Shown: in pieces, positions 1 through 7,796 of the stretch | How the letters are laid out: each line of letters begins with the position of its first letter | Numbering within the stretch: position 1 is the first letter of the stretch | Assembly (NCBI GenBank): GCA_037439425.1 | Contig: JBBIWA010000081.1 | Coordinates: 1-23,744, forward strand | DNA: 23,744 bases | Origin: JBBIWA01 sp037439425 | GTDB taxonomy: Bacteria; Acidobacteriota; Blastocatellia; RBC074 | Direction of reading: 5' to 3' | Made by a program: the position numbers and the translations under genes | Notes under the pieces: model-generated | Seen by the model: the letters and a program-made list of their open reading frames with translations, nothing else | What the model was told of the DNA's origin: nothing | Databases searched by the model: none

Positions 1-50
1 CTTTCGGATCAAGGAATCTGTACATGATCTGTTACCGCAATTCAGGAGAA

Positions 51-123
51 AACGAGCACCATGTCGTGACTACTTGCCTGGTTAGGATTGTCTCGAAAAA
101 ACGAGCACGATGTCGTGACTATT
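51..123. repeat. Two direct copies of a 22-24 bp repeat with an internal palindrome
   Basis: A near-identical segment occurs at 51-72 and again at 100-121, spaced 49 bp start to start; the copies differ at one base in the first 22. Each contains CACSA-TG-TCGTG, and the second copy is a perfect 5-bp inverted repeat around TG. Upstream of each copy is a similar purine-rich A run. They could be paired operator half-sites or the end of a tandem array reaching beyond the left edge. No coding potential is visible in 1-132. Confidence 0.6.
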
Positions 124-130
124 GAGAATT

Positions 131-144
131 AGTTGTTAACAACT
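131..144. promoter_or_regulatory. Perfect 14-bp palindrome upstream of the MlaF-like pseudogene
   Basis: AGTTGTTAACAACT is its own reverse complement. It lies 21 bp before the best ATG (166) of the ABC ATPase remnant, a usual place for a repressor operator. It also overlaps the alternative TTG start at 133, which makes that start unlikely. No regulator binding is shown; this is a candidate only. Confidence 0.4.
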
Positions 145-165
145 TTATCATCACCCCCTGCCGCT

Positions 166-991
166 ATGGAGAGGATTCATAATGCCATTGAGTTCTGCGG
201 TGTTTCCCTCGTCTTCGGAGAGCAAGTGATCCTCAATCGCGTCAGTTTCGGTGTGCGTCTGGGCGAATCCCAATATGGGCGGCTCCGGAACGGGCCAATC
301 CACTTTACTGCGCCTGTCCTTGGGCTACTCAAACCGGACTCAGGGCGAATTTTTGCTGACGGAGAGGAGATCATTCACTACAGCGGAGAGCAGATGATGC
401 GCCAAAAGATCGAAAGATCGGCATGGCCTTTCAGGAATGAACACTCTTTGATAGCCTCTCGGTTTACGACAATGTGGCTTACCGGCTGCGCAAACAGCGA
501 ATCCCGAAATCAGAGATCGAGCTTATTGTGAGGCGCATGCTGCGTTTTGTAGACCTGGAAGAAGCGATCCACAAGATGCCGAACGAGTTGTCTGGGGGAT
601 GCGTCGTCGCGTCAGGATTGCTCGCGCCTTGGTCGGGAGCCCCAAGATCATTCTCTACTACGAACCAACCGCTGGCTTGGATCCGATTACAGCGCGTACC
701 ATCTGCGAACAGGTTCTCAAACTGAGCGACCTGGAGGAGGTCTCTTCGATCTTTGTCACTCACCATCTCGCGGACGCCACCATCTTGGCCAGCGAGTACG
801 TGATCCGCGATGACAGCGGCAACTTGCTCTTCGAGCACGAAGGCGACAGACTATGTTTGATCAACACAACTTTTATTATGCTCAAAGACGGAAAGATCAT
901 TTTCAACGGGTCAGACGAAGAGTTATTCGCTTCGCGAGATCCGTACATTGCCAGGTTCTTCAATCAGGGGAGACCACAGCCAGATTCGTAA
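166..991 (+). pseudogene. MlaF-type ABC transporter ATPase, multiply inactivated
   Basis: The conceptual product matches the ATPase of the Mla/MCE phospholipid-transport ABC system: an IEF-G-VS start, Walker A, Q-loop FQE, signature LSGG, Walker B-EPTAGLDP and a long MlaF-like C-terminus. The frame is broken repeatedly. It shifts near 274 just before Walker A, and one base is lost near 316. An 8-bp tandem duplication (AAAGATCG at 405-412 and 413-420) shifts it again. A TGA stop lies at 438-440, and one G is missing in the run at 594-598 inside the LSGG signature. Walker A reads GGSGTGQST with Gln for the catalytic Lys (codon 296-298), and Walker B has Tyr for Asp (659-661). The fragment from ATG 599 encodes 130 residues of the C-terminal half. 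The next gene downstream is an MCE protein, the normal operon partner. Sequencing error cannot be fully excluded, but seven lesions including two catalytic substitutions favour true decay. Confidence 0.88.
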
Positions 992-1074
992 TCTGATCAA
1001 GCCGGGGCAAGCATCAGGAGCTGACAATTTTCCCCTGGTTTTCAGCCCTTTAGCCCCGCCTTTGGGAGGAAGTT

Positions 1075-2208
1075 ATGCCGCAGAAGAAGCAAACCAGCCT
1101 GGCCGAGTTACGCGTCGGCCTGCTTGTGTTTACCAGCATTGTGATCTTGATTTTGGTTATCTTTGCCGTGAGCGGCGACATTGCCCTCTTCGGACGCAAA
1201 ACCATTGTCAGGACTTACATGTCCAATGTCGATGGATTGCGTAAAGGAGCCGAGGTCCGCCTCTCCGGGGTTAAAGTGGGCAGTGTCAAAGACATCGTCT
1301 TCAGGGGCATCCCCGACGATCCACAGTCGCCTGATAAAGTCGAGATCCTTATGGAGATCAGCGGTAAGATTGATGGACAGGATGCTGTCCAGCGCATCCG
1401 CACCGACTCGCGCGCTATTCTTAAGGGTGCAGGCGTGTTAGGCGATAATGTGATTGACATCACGCCAGGGACGCTCAAAGGGGACCCCATCAAGAACGGA
1501 GACCGCATCGAGAGTCAGGCGGCCAAGAGCGTCGGCGACATTCTTAATGCTGCGCAGACTGCCATCTCCAATCTCAATGAGATCTCGGAGGACATCAAGC
1601 AAATGACCGGAAAGATCGTGCAAGGCGAAGGCACGGTCGGACGCTTCATCAATGACGAACAATTCTACGTCAACCTCAACAAGACGGCGCTGCAAGCCGA
1701 AAGTCTACTGCTTAGCCTTCGGGAGGGTGAGGGGACGATTGGTCGCCTGGTCAAAGACCCGGCCCTTTACAATCAGGCCAGCGAAGTGGTCGCGCAACTC
1801 AGACAGCTCACCAACCAGGTCGCAGAGCAAATCAACGCTGGCAAAGGGACTGTCGGTAGGTTGATCAAAGATGAAGAGCTTTACAATCGCGCCAACTCAC
1901 TGGTCGCCAAGCTGGACGAGACCTCAGCGCGGCTCGAGCGTTTGATGGCGAAGATCGAGCGGGGAGAAGGCACCGTTGGCAAACTTCTTACCGAGGAGAA
2001 GATCTATGCTGATGCACGGGACACGATTGAAAGCTTGAAATCCATCTCGGCGCGACTTGACCGGGGTGAAGGCACAGCCGGCCTTCTGCTCAAAGACGAG
2101 CGGCTCTACCATAACGTCAACAACATGTCGGCTGAGATCACCAAACTGCTTTACGATTTTCGCCAGAACCCGAGGAAGTACCTCTCGATCAAGGTGACGA
2201 TCTTCTGA
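1075..2208 (+). CDS. MlaD/MCE-family lipid-transport protein
   Basis: This 377-residue protein is the substrate-binding MCE component of an Mla-type ABC system that moves phospholipid or other lipids across the periplasm. A single N-terminal membrane anchor (about residues 13-35) has no cleavage site. The MCE domain follows (about 43-145), with the typical VDGL-KGA-VR-SGVKVG-V pattern and LGD-VIDITPG. The rest is a helical region carrying five spaced copies of a G(E/K)GT-G-L motif (starting near 184, 218, 256, 297 and 331). Such helical tails are known in MCE proteins that form needles or tunnels. The ATG at 1075 has a good ribosome site (GGGAGGA, 1064-1070). The gene is intact although the ATPase just upstream is a pseudogene, so it must work with an ATPase encoded elsewhere or be losing function. 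Confidence 0.9.
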   Translation: MPQKKQTSLAELRVGLLVFTSIVILILVIFAVSGDIALFGRKTIVRTYMSNVDGLRKGAEVRLSGVKVGSVKDIVFRGIPDDPQSPDKVEILMEISGKIDGQDAVQRIRTDSRAILKGAGVLGDNVIDITPGTLKGDPIKNGDRIESQAAKSVGDILNAAQTAISNLNEISEDIKQMTGKIVQGEGTVGRFINDEQFYVNLNKTALQAESLLLSLREGEGTIGRLVKDPALYNQASEVVAQLRQLTNQVAEQINAGKGTVGRLIKDEELYNRANSLVAKLDETSARLERLMAKIERGEGTVGKLLTEEKIYADARDTIESLKSISARLDRGEGTAGLLLKDERLYHNVNNMSAEITKLLYDFRQNPRKYLSIKVTIF

Positions 2209-2214
2209 GAAATC

Positions 2215-2299
2215 AAAAGGCAAAAGGTAAAGGGCAAAAGTCTGCCTCTCAGCACCCTATTTGACCAAAGCTCTTCTTCTCACTCCACTTTTGCCTTTT
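2215..2299. terminator. Inverted repeat between convergent genes, possible bidirectional terminator
   Basis: AAAAGGCAAAAG (2215-2226) and CTTTTGCCTTTT (2288-2299) are perfect 12-bp inverted repeats starting 6 bp after the MCE stop and just past the end of the convergent rhodanese gene. The arms are A-rich on one side and T-rich on the other, as in bidirectional terminators, but the loop is long (about 60 nt). Partial extra copies of GGCAAAAG sit inside, so several pairings are possible. Confidence 0.45.
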
Positions 2300-2317
2300 A
2301 ACCTCCGCCTTTTGCTT

Positions 2318-2683
2318 TCACTCCATTGGGTAATTGGCCTCGCGCCAGGCGCGGATGCCACCAGCCATCGAGTAGACCCGGCGGTAGCCCATCTTCTGCA
2401 GGTTATCGGCTGCCAGGGCTGAGCGATAACCACCGCCGCAGTAGAGCACAATCTCAGTCTCCTTGTCGGGAACTATTTTCTCGATATCCCGCTCGATAAT
2501 GCCGCGCCCCAAATGCTCCGCGCCAGAGGCGTGGCCTTGTTCCCACTCGTGGTCTTCGCGCACGTCAATGAAGCGAAAGTTCTCGCCTGCATCCAGCTTG
2601 TGCTTCACCTCCTCGATGGTGATTTCCCGAATCCGCGATTTAGCATCTTGGCAAAGTCGCTCGAAAGCTTCTGTATGCTTCAT
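2318..2683 (-). CDS. Single-domain rhodanese-like sulfurtransferase
   Basis: The product is a 121-residue single rhodanese domain. The ATG at 2683 was chosen because AAAGGAG lies just before it; a longer reading frame has no such signal. Family features are the FIDVRE strand (about 38-43), EHLGRG-I, and the active-site loop CGGGYRS with the persulfide-forming Cys82 followed by the usual glycine-rich cradle, then SMAGGIRAW near the C-terminus. Rhodaneses of this size transfer sulfane sulfur to cyanide, thiols or partner proteins; the natural acceptor cannot be told from sequence. There is no signal peptide, so it is cytoplasmic. It lies 81 bp downstream of the Agl23-like gene on the same strand and may share its transcript, but no functional link is evident. 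Confidence 0.9.
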   Translation of the reverse strand: MKHTEAFERLCQDAKSRIREITIEEVKHKLDAGENFRFIDVREDHEWEQGHASGAEHLGRGIIERDIEKIVPDKETEIVLYCGGGYRSALAADNLQKMGYRRVYSMAGGIRAWREANYPME

Positions 2684-2764
2684 ACTAGCTCCTTTCTGAA
2701 AAGAAAGCGTATAGAGAATACGGAGCGGCTGAAATCGCCGATGGCGCGTGGCAAGAAGCGCCAC

Positions 2765-4384
2765 TCACTGGCTGCTGTTTGTTGACCGCTGCCTGACGTA
2801 CAGCACCAGCTCTACTCCGGGCCTCAGGGTGAAGAAGGAGGAACGATAATCTCCGCTAAGCTTCTGCTCAAGTTCTCCTTGTTGACCGTCCCTGGCGATG
2901 ACAATTGGCTGTGCAATGGTCTCAGGCAAAGTTCCAGCATAAGCTACGTGATTGTACTCACGCAGATACCAGGGCAGAGGCCAGTACTCAGGAGAAGCAA
3001 CGTAAATATCAGTCTCCTTGCCTGTAGGCAGCCGGCTCGTCGCCCCCTCAATTTCACGTATCAGATCAAGCAGGTCCCGCTCCGTCTGCGCATAGACATA
3101 ACCACCGTACTGACCATCGGTGTAAGCCTTGAGACCGAGCCGCGAACCCAGAGCTTGCAGATAGCCACTGCTATTAGAGTTGTCATCGTATTTGTCGAAG
3201 TTTACCTGATAGGCCAGCTGTGCACTAGGGATGAGGGCAATGAACAACACCACCACCCAGAGCAGGCGAAGCGAAAGATCCGGCAAGCACAAGAAGATCT
3301 CTTGCGCTGCATATCCAGTGAGCAATGCCAGTGGGATCAGCATGCTGACGATGAGCCAGGGAGTCTTATAGGGAATCAATGAATAGGTAAGCACGATCCC
3401 GACAGACCAGGCGAGTAAGAACAGTCCGAACCGCTTCCGCCGCCAGAGCGCGACCACCGTGCCCAATAACCCGCCGATCAGCAGTGGCAACTCAAGCTTC
3501 ATCAAGATACCCAGGTAGTAATGAAATGCGTGCTTGTGCCCATCCCCACTGGTCCCACGTCCCACCCAGAGCCAGACGGATTCAAACGCGCCAGCCACTC
3601 CGCGCCAATTGGTGAAAAACGACGAGTAGAAAACTAGGTTAACGAAGATGAAGATGATCGCAGCTGAAAGCAAAAGGTCAAGCGAAGGCCAGATGCTGCG
3701 TAGCTCTTGCCAGAGCTCAGTCAGCACTCTGCTCAATTGAAAGCGACGCCAGAGCTTCAATTGGCACCCCTTGTCCCAAAGCACAGCGCACAACGCGGCC
3801 AGCGGTAACACCACCGCTGTAATCACCGCTGTCTCTTTAGTGGCGAAGAGCAAAGCAGCAGAGATTGCTGCCAGGGCCAGGTAGAGGAATCTCCTAGTCG
3901 CGACATAACACCAGGCACTGACGACAATTCCAAGTGTAAAGAAGCCGAAAGAGGTTTCGTGAATGAAATCACGCGAAAAATAGACCAGGCCCGGCGAAAC
4001 AGCCATCAGCGCCGCAGCGACTGCCAGGCCAGCCTCACCCAGCCAGCGTCGCAGCAACCAGAGTATCCCAACTGAGAGCACACCCCAGATGGCTGGCCAG
4101 AATCTCAGCGCCAGCTCGGTTTTTCCCCACACCCACAGCGCAAGCAACGCAAAGTAGTAAAGCGTCGGACCATGGTAGTTTGTCGGATCATATTTGTATT
4201 CCCCGCGGTTATAAAGGTTGAGCAGGAAGTAAGAATTGACGCCTTCGTCGTGGTGCAGCGGCTTGAGGTCAATCTGATAGAACCGCAAAAAAGCAGCCAC
4301 CGTGACGGCGACCACTAGGATGATGGCGCTGATCAGGTCGTGAGTTTTGGCCTCACTCGTCTCAACAGTCTCGTTTTCGGACAT
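2765..4384 (-). CDS. Agl23-like (TIGR03663) membrane protein, GT39/ArnT-type glycosyltransferase fold
   Basis: This is a 539-residue polytopic membrane protein with roughly ten or more hydrophobic segments. After a short cytoplasmic N-terminus and the first membrane helix, the loop carries LHHDEG (Asp46/Glu47), the acidic pair that acts as catalytic site in PMT/GT39 and ArnT-like GT-C transferases. It is followed by the NYHGPTLYYF segment characteristic of the TIGR03663 family. These proteins are named flippase activity-associated after archaeal Agl23, but biochemical function is poorly defined; transfer of a sugar from a lipid-phosphate donor on the outer face of the membrane is the likely chemistry. 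The soluble C-terminal part (from about 400) is typical in length. The ATG at 4384 has only a weak ribosome site. No other glycan genes are nearby. Confidence 0.85.
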   Translation of the reverse strand: MSENETVETSEAKTHDLISAIILVVAVTVAAFLRFYQIDLKPLHHDEGVNSYFLLNLYNRGEYKYDPTNYHGPTLYYFALLALWVWGKTELALRFWPAIWGVLSVGILWLLRRWLGEAGLAVAAALMAVSPGLVYFSRDFIHETSFGFFTLGIVVSAWCYVATRRFLYLALAAISAALLFATKETAVITAVVLPLAALCAVLWDKGCQLKLWRRFQLSRVLTELWQELRSIWPSLDLLLSAAIIFIFVNLVFYSSFFTNWRGVAGAFESVWLWVGRGTSGDGHKHAFHYYLGILMKLELPLLIGGLLGTVVALWRRKRFGLFLLAWSVGIVLTYSLIPYKTPWLIVSMLIPLALLTGYAAQEIFLCLPDLSLRLLWVVVLFIALIPSAQLAYQVNFDKYDDNSNSSGYLQALGSRLGLKAYTDGQYGGYVYAQTERDLLDLIREIEGATSRLPTGKETDIYVASPEYWPLPWYLREYNHVAYAGTLPETIAQPIVIARDGQQGELEQKLSGDYRSSFFTLRPGVELVLYVRQRSTNSSQ

Positions 4385-4446
4385 ATCTCATCAAGGGGAG
4401 GATAAGCCATCTGCCCTTTATACACTCCGTGGTGGCTCCCTCAGAC

Positions 4447-4485
4447 AAAAAAATGCTGGCGATCCGCCGTAAGACCGCCAGCATT
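4447..4485 (-). terminator. Intrinsic terminator of the minor-pilin operon
   Basis: On the minus strand AATGCTGGCG (plus 4485-4476) pairs perfectly with CGCCAGCATT (plus 4461-4452), with a 14-nt loop and an uninterrupted U run of seven at the 3' side (plus 4453-4447). It lies about 50 bp after the stop of the last pilin gene. This is the clearest rho-independent terminator in the window. Confidence 0.92.
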
Positions 4486-4533
4486 CTACCGTACAGGAGA
4501 CAAAGGATAAATGCTGCCTGCGCTATTATTCGC

Positions 4534-5814
4534 TCACTGCCAGGTGAAATCGGTTCTGAAGGCCTTCACCGAGAATGGAATGCGGTTCAACGCATTTTGA
4601 ATTGACGCGCTGTTGTAATAGACATTTGAGCCGCCGCCGCCGTTGGTATGGAAATCAGGCGAGCCATCCATCGTCGTGCTGGTATTGCCAAAGGCCGCCA
4701 GCACAAAACCACCATTGACTGTGCCGTTGCCGCCACCGTTGCGAACCACGTGCCCTTCGCCCAAGACAAAGATCAGACCATCATAAGAGAAATTACCGTG
4801 AAGTGTCAGCGTACCTGTCACCACCAGAATACCAGCGCCCCTGATCGGGCCGATCGTCAAATCGCCATTAGCCACAACGATGGTGGGATTGGAGTAAGTG
4901 CCGAGCGCTCCCGATGGCAATGAGTCACCGGGATTGAGCACAGTATTGGCAATGCCGCTTATTGCGGTGATAAAGGCACGCGCCTGCGCTGGATCGTTGT
5001 TGAAAGGAATCACTCCGGTATTGGTCGTAGCAATATCCATTACCGGATCGGGGAAGTTCGTCACGAATGTGCCGGGCTTATCACCACCGAAATTGGAGCT
5101 GCTGCGCAGTATATTGACATTGGCCGTGCCAACCGCACCGATGATAGGTTTCTCCTGTGCCCAGTTGGGATTTGAGCTGGGCGTAGCTGCGCTATCTATT
5201 CCCGAAGTCGTATGCGCGTTGCTGCTTCCCGTTGTGCCGCTGGGATTGGTGCCCAACAGAGTGATCACCGCTGGGAGTGGAGTGATCAATGTTGAGTTAT
5301 TAACCAGCCGCAACCGCAATGTCCGCTTCGCACCGAGAGGCGCATAGCCAGTCGAGGTCAGCTCCACATCCGCACTGCCCGGAATCGTCTCGACTTGAAC
5401 CTTGTAATAGAGGCCGTTGGTCGCATCCAGCGTGACCACCCCAGTGTCGTCCGGCGCATTGTAGCTAAGCCAGCGTGAAAGCCGAGGGACGGTCGCAGTA
5501 TCAGTGGGGGCGTTTGAAGTCGAGAGGTTTGAAGCAATCCCCAGGCTGATTTTATTGCTCTCAAGCACCGGATCACAGCTCGAGGCGCCAATCGGACAGC
5601 GATGCCCGCGAATCACATTGAGCGCTTCCTGCAAGCCAGCTTCAGCAGCGTAATACGCTTGATTGGCCAGCAACTCGTTTTTCGAGCTGCGCACCTCCAA
5701 TCCTGCTGTGTAGGCGATGGAGAGACCCATAATGGTCATGACCACCAGAGCAAACATAACGATCACCAGCGCCATGCCACGCTCTTGCCGCAAACAGCCT
5801 ATTCTATTATTCAT
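4534..5814 (-). CDS. PilX-like minor pilin / pilus assembly protein
   Basis: The 426-residue protein opens with a short basic leader, a glycine (residue 13) before a hydrophobic helix starting MALVIVMFALVVM, and the AYYAAEAGLQEALN segment seen in PilX N-terminal domains. The helix lacks Glu at mature position 5, which is normal for PilX- and GspK-type pilins that cap the fibre. After about residue 170 comes a large Gly/Asn/Thr/Ser-rich region with repeated short beta-type stretches (ILVVTGTLTLHGNFSYDGLI and similar). It resembles the C-terminal beta-rich domain often attached to PilX-like proteins of this group. The start has a good ribosome site (GGGAAGG). It is the last gene of the four-pilin operon, 14 bp after the PilW-like gene, and is followed by the terminator at 4447-4485. 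Confidence 0.82.
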   Translation of the reverse strand: MNNRIGCLRQERGMALVIVMFALVVMTIMGLSIAYTAGLEVRSSKNELLANQAYYAAEAGLQEALNVIRGHRCPIGASSCDPVLESNKISLGIASNLSTSNAPTDTATVPRLSRWLSYNAPDDTGVVTLDATNGLYYKVQVETIPGSADVELTSTGYAPLGAKRTLRLRLVNNSTLITPLPAVITLLGTNPSGTTGSSNAHTTSGIDSAATPSSNPNWAQEKPIIGAVGTANVNILRSSSNFGGDKPGTFVTNFPDPVMDIATTNTGVIPFNNDPAQARAFITAISGIANTVLNPGDSLPSGALGTYSNPTIVVANGDLTIGPIRGAGILVVTGTLTLHGNFSYDGLIFVLGEGHVVRNGGGNGTVNGGFVLAAFGNTSTTMDGSPDFHTNGGGGSNVYYNSASIQNALNRIPFSVKAFRTDFTWQ

Positions 5815-5828
5815 GGCTACCTTCCCAC

Positions 5829-6515
5829 TCAGTATCTGTTGAGTTGCAGGTTACGCAGGACAACATTCGCCTCTACAGTGACCGTACCTCTTTGACTTCC
5901 AAGCTGATTGACCGAGGTGACGATGGCGAGTCTGACCCTCCGCACAGCCGAGAGATTGATCGGGGCGCTGAGTTGATTTCCATTGGCATCAAAGTAGCTG
6001 ATCGTCAGACTGCTCACCCCATCAATCACCGGCTGCGGGACGACTATGCCACCGCTGCGGTAAGCCGGGTCATTGGGGGCAGTTCGGTAGATCGTGCCCC
6101 CGCTGAAGGAGTATGTCACATCGTCATTGATATCACCGTCACCGCCTGTTGCCGTGCCATCGGTTGTGCCGGAGGCATCACGGTCAGCGACCACCCGAAT
6201 CGAGGTGCCGCTGGCTGTCACCGAGTCGCTGATCGGCTGTAACCCCGGATGTGCTCCTGAAGTGATAGTCACTGGCGTTGATCCAGCCAGGCTAATCTCA
6301 GCGGTCATGAGGTTAATCGCTTTGCGTGCTCGCGCTTGCGCGATGGCTTCAGCATTCTGTGCCATGAAGGTGGCCTGTCCTTGATCGAGCAAGCGGAGGG
6401 CCGTACCAATCATGATCAACAAAACTGCAATGCTGACCAGAAACTCGATCAATGAGAACCCGGCCGCTGTTCGCTTTGGCGACTTCCTGCTCTTTCTACC
6501 CCTGATACCGACCAT
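5829..6515 (-). CDS. PilW-like prepilin
   Basis: This is a type IV prepilin of 228 residues. A basic leader ends in Gly19, followed by FSLIEFLVSIAVLLIM: the prepilin-peptidase (PilD) cleavage motif with Glu at +5 and the conserved hydrophobic helix. The downstream region (ARARKAINLMTAEISLAG, then a beta-rich globular part with VRRVRLAIV) is typical of PilW minor pilins, which help prime pilus assembly. The ATG at 6515 is preferred over an upstream TTG at 6524 because GAGG lies about 10 nt before the ATG but only one or two bases before the TTG. It sits 59 bp after the PilV-like gene and 14 bp before the PilX-like gene, in one operon. Confidence 0.85.
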   Translation of the reverse strand: MVGIRGRKSRKSPKRTAAGFSLIEFLVSIAVLLIMIGTALRLLDQGQATFMAQNAEAIAQARARKAINLMTAEISLAGSTPVTITSGAHPGLQPISDSVTASGTSIRVVADRDASGTTDGTATGGDGDINDDVTYSFSGGTIYRTAPNDPAYRSGGIVVPQPVIDGVSSLTISYFDANGNQLSAPINLSAVRRVRLAIVTSVNQLGSQRGTVTVEANVVLRNLQLNRY

Positions 6516-6574
6516 ACTTTTCAATCCTCAAGTTCAATCTCACCTCCAGAAATCATCTACCGCCAATCACTTGC

Positions 6575-7312
6575 TTACTGACATTTGCCATTGGCCTGGT
6601 TAATTGCCATTGGCGGCTGACAGGTACAACCATCCTCGGCCGGTTTTTGATTCCTACTACACGCTGGTAGTGCTGGAGTCGGACTCGGCGTTGGAGTCAG
6701 CGCTGGGGCTGGCGTCTGGCTTGGCGTTGTGGTTGGCGTCGGGGTTGTGTAAGCGGTTGGAGTTGGCTGCGGCTCCCCTGTCGGCGTCAGAGTACTCTCA
6801 GCAGAGAAGAACGGCCCGATGGCTGTATCAGTCCGGTAGCTCACGAAAACCGCCCGGGCGCGGTGGTTTGAGATCCAGGGATCGCGGCTGGGATTATTCT
6901 CGACTACTGTCACGGTAATGCGTTTGAGAGAACTTGACACATCGGTGATCTGGGTCGTCACAATGAAACTGCCATTGCCTGTGCCAGGATCATAAGCCAC
7001 GGCTGTCAGGGGGAGGCTGGTCGCATTCAAACTCACTGAGGAGAAACTGCTGGCACGCAAATTTTCGTAGGTGATCTGGGCAGCGCGCGCTATTTCAGTA
7101 TTATTGCGCCCTCGCCCGTTAAGATAGACCGTGACGGAGAAGAGTGGGGCAAGCGAGAGCAGTCCGATGCTGGTCAGCAGCACCGAGATAGAGACTTCTA
7201 TTAGACTTATCCCACGTTGCCGAGAGCAGACTCTGGTTTTGAGATTCAAATCCCGAAAACCAGTGAGGCGACGAACTAGAAAGCTGAAAAAGTTATTAGT
7301 CCTTTTATCCAT
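6575..7312 (-). CDS. PilV-like prepilin with Pro/Thr-rich, cysteine-containing tail
   Basis: The 245-residue prepilin carries an unusually long 34-residue leader, then RG|ISLIEV with Glu at +5 and a hydrophobic helix: a class III (PilD) prepilin signal as in PilV. A beta-rich pilin head follows to about residue 175. The C-terminus is odd: residues about 177-216 are almost entirely Pro, Thr, Ser and Ala in TPTP-type repeats (DNA 6665-6784), and the last 28 residues hold four cysteines (218, 229, 231 and 244). A stalk plus a small disulfide-rich tip is the obvious reading. The ATG at 7312 has AGGAG 10 nt upstream; the TTG at 7321 is too close to that site. It lies 22 bp after the FimT-like gene. 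Confidence 0.83.
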   Translation of the reverse strand: MDKRTNNFFSFLVRRLTGFRDLNLKTRVCSRQRGISLIEVSISVLLTSIGLLSLAPLFSVTVYLNGRGRNNTEIARAAQITYENLRASSFSSVSLNATSLPLTAVAYDPGTGNGSFIVTTQITDVSSSLKRITVTVVENNPSRDPWISNHRARAVFVSYRTDTAIGPFFSAESTLTPTGEPQPTPTAYTTPTPTTTPSQTPAPALTPTPSPTPALPACSRNQKPAEDGCTCQPPMAINQANGKCQ

Positions 7313-7334
7313 CTCCCTCAAACTCCTCGCCCGC

Positions 7335-7796
7335 TCAACCGCGGGTGATATTACCAGCTACACTGATGCTTAGCGTCCGCGTGCCCGTAGAGTTCCGGAG
7401 CACAATGTTGGAGCCGGCTGGAGTTACGGTGGCTTTACCCGAAGCAAAAAACTGGATGGCCGGGGCGGCGGAACCTGGCTGCACCAGGAGCGATACTCCT
7501 TCTGGCAGATAGAAAGTCTTCTCCACCATTGTTCCACTGTCATTGTATCGCACACTATAGGTGCCAGCCGCACTGAAGGTCACAGTTGCAGTACTATCAC
7601 GCTTCACTGCTTCCGAACGGGCATATTCCAACAAGCTCGCAATTTCATCTGTGGCGTTCGCCAGACGATAATAATCCCGCGCCCGGCTGACGGCTGGCAC
7701 AATCATCCCTATGATAACGATGGCTGCCCCGATCACTATCAATAGCTCAGTAAAACTAAATCCTCGTTCCTGACTATTGTGTCCCATTAGCTTCAT
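7335..7796 (-). CDS. FimT/GspH-like pseudopilin
   Basis: The 153-residue prepilin has a short leader ending at Gly12, then FSFTELLIVIGAAIVIIGMI with Glu at mature position 5, the PilD cleavage and N-methylation motif. The LLEYARSEAVKRDSTATVTFS segment after the helix is the hallmark of the GspH/FimT family of minor pseudopilins. Members act at the pilus tip, and in some bacteria FimT binds DNA during competence; no such role can be shown here. It is the first gene of the four-pilin operon, read leftward from the intergenic region 7797-8126. No strong ribosome site precedes ATG 7796; a second ATG three codons in is possible. Confidence 0.83.
   Translation of the reverse strand: MKLMGHNSQERGFSFTELLIVIGAAIVIIGMIVPAVSRARDYYRLANATDEIASLLEYARSEAVKRDSTATVTFSAAGTYSVRYNDSGTMVEKTFYLPEGVSLLVQPGSAAPAIQFFASGKATVTPAGSNIVLRNSTGTRTLSISVAGNITRG

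Noticed and set aside
51..123. CRISPR array
   Set aside because: Only two copies exist in the window, the interval is short (about 26 bp) with no further units, and no cas gene is visible.
133..165. TTG start at 133 for the ABC ATPase remnant
   Set aside because: It falls within a perfect palindrome, lacks a ribosome site, and adds residues without family similarity; ATG 166 fits the family start.
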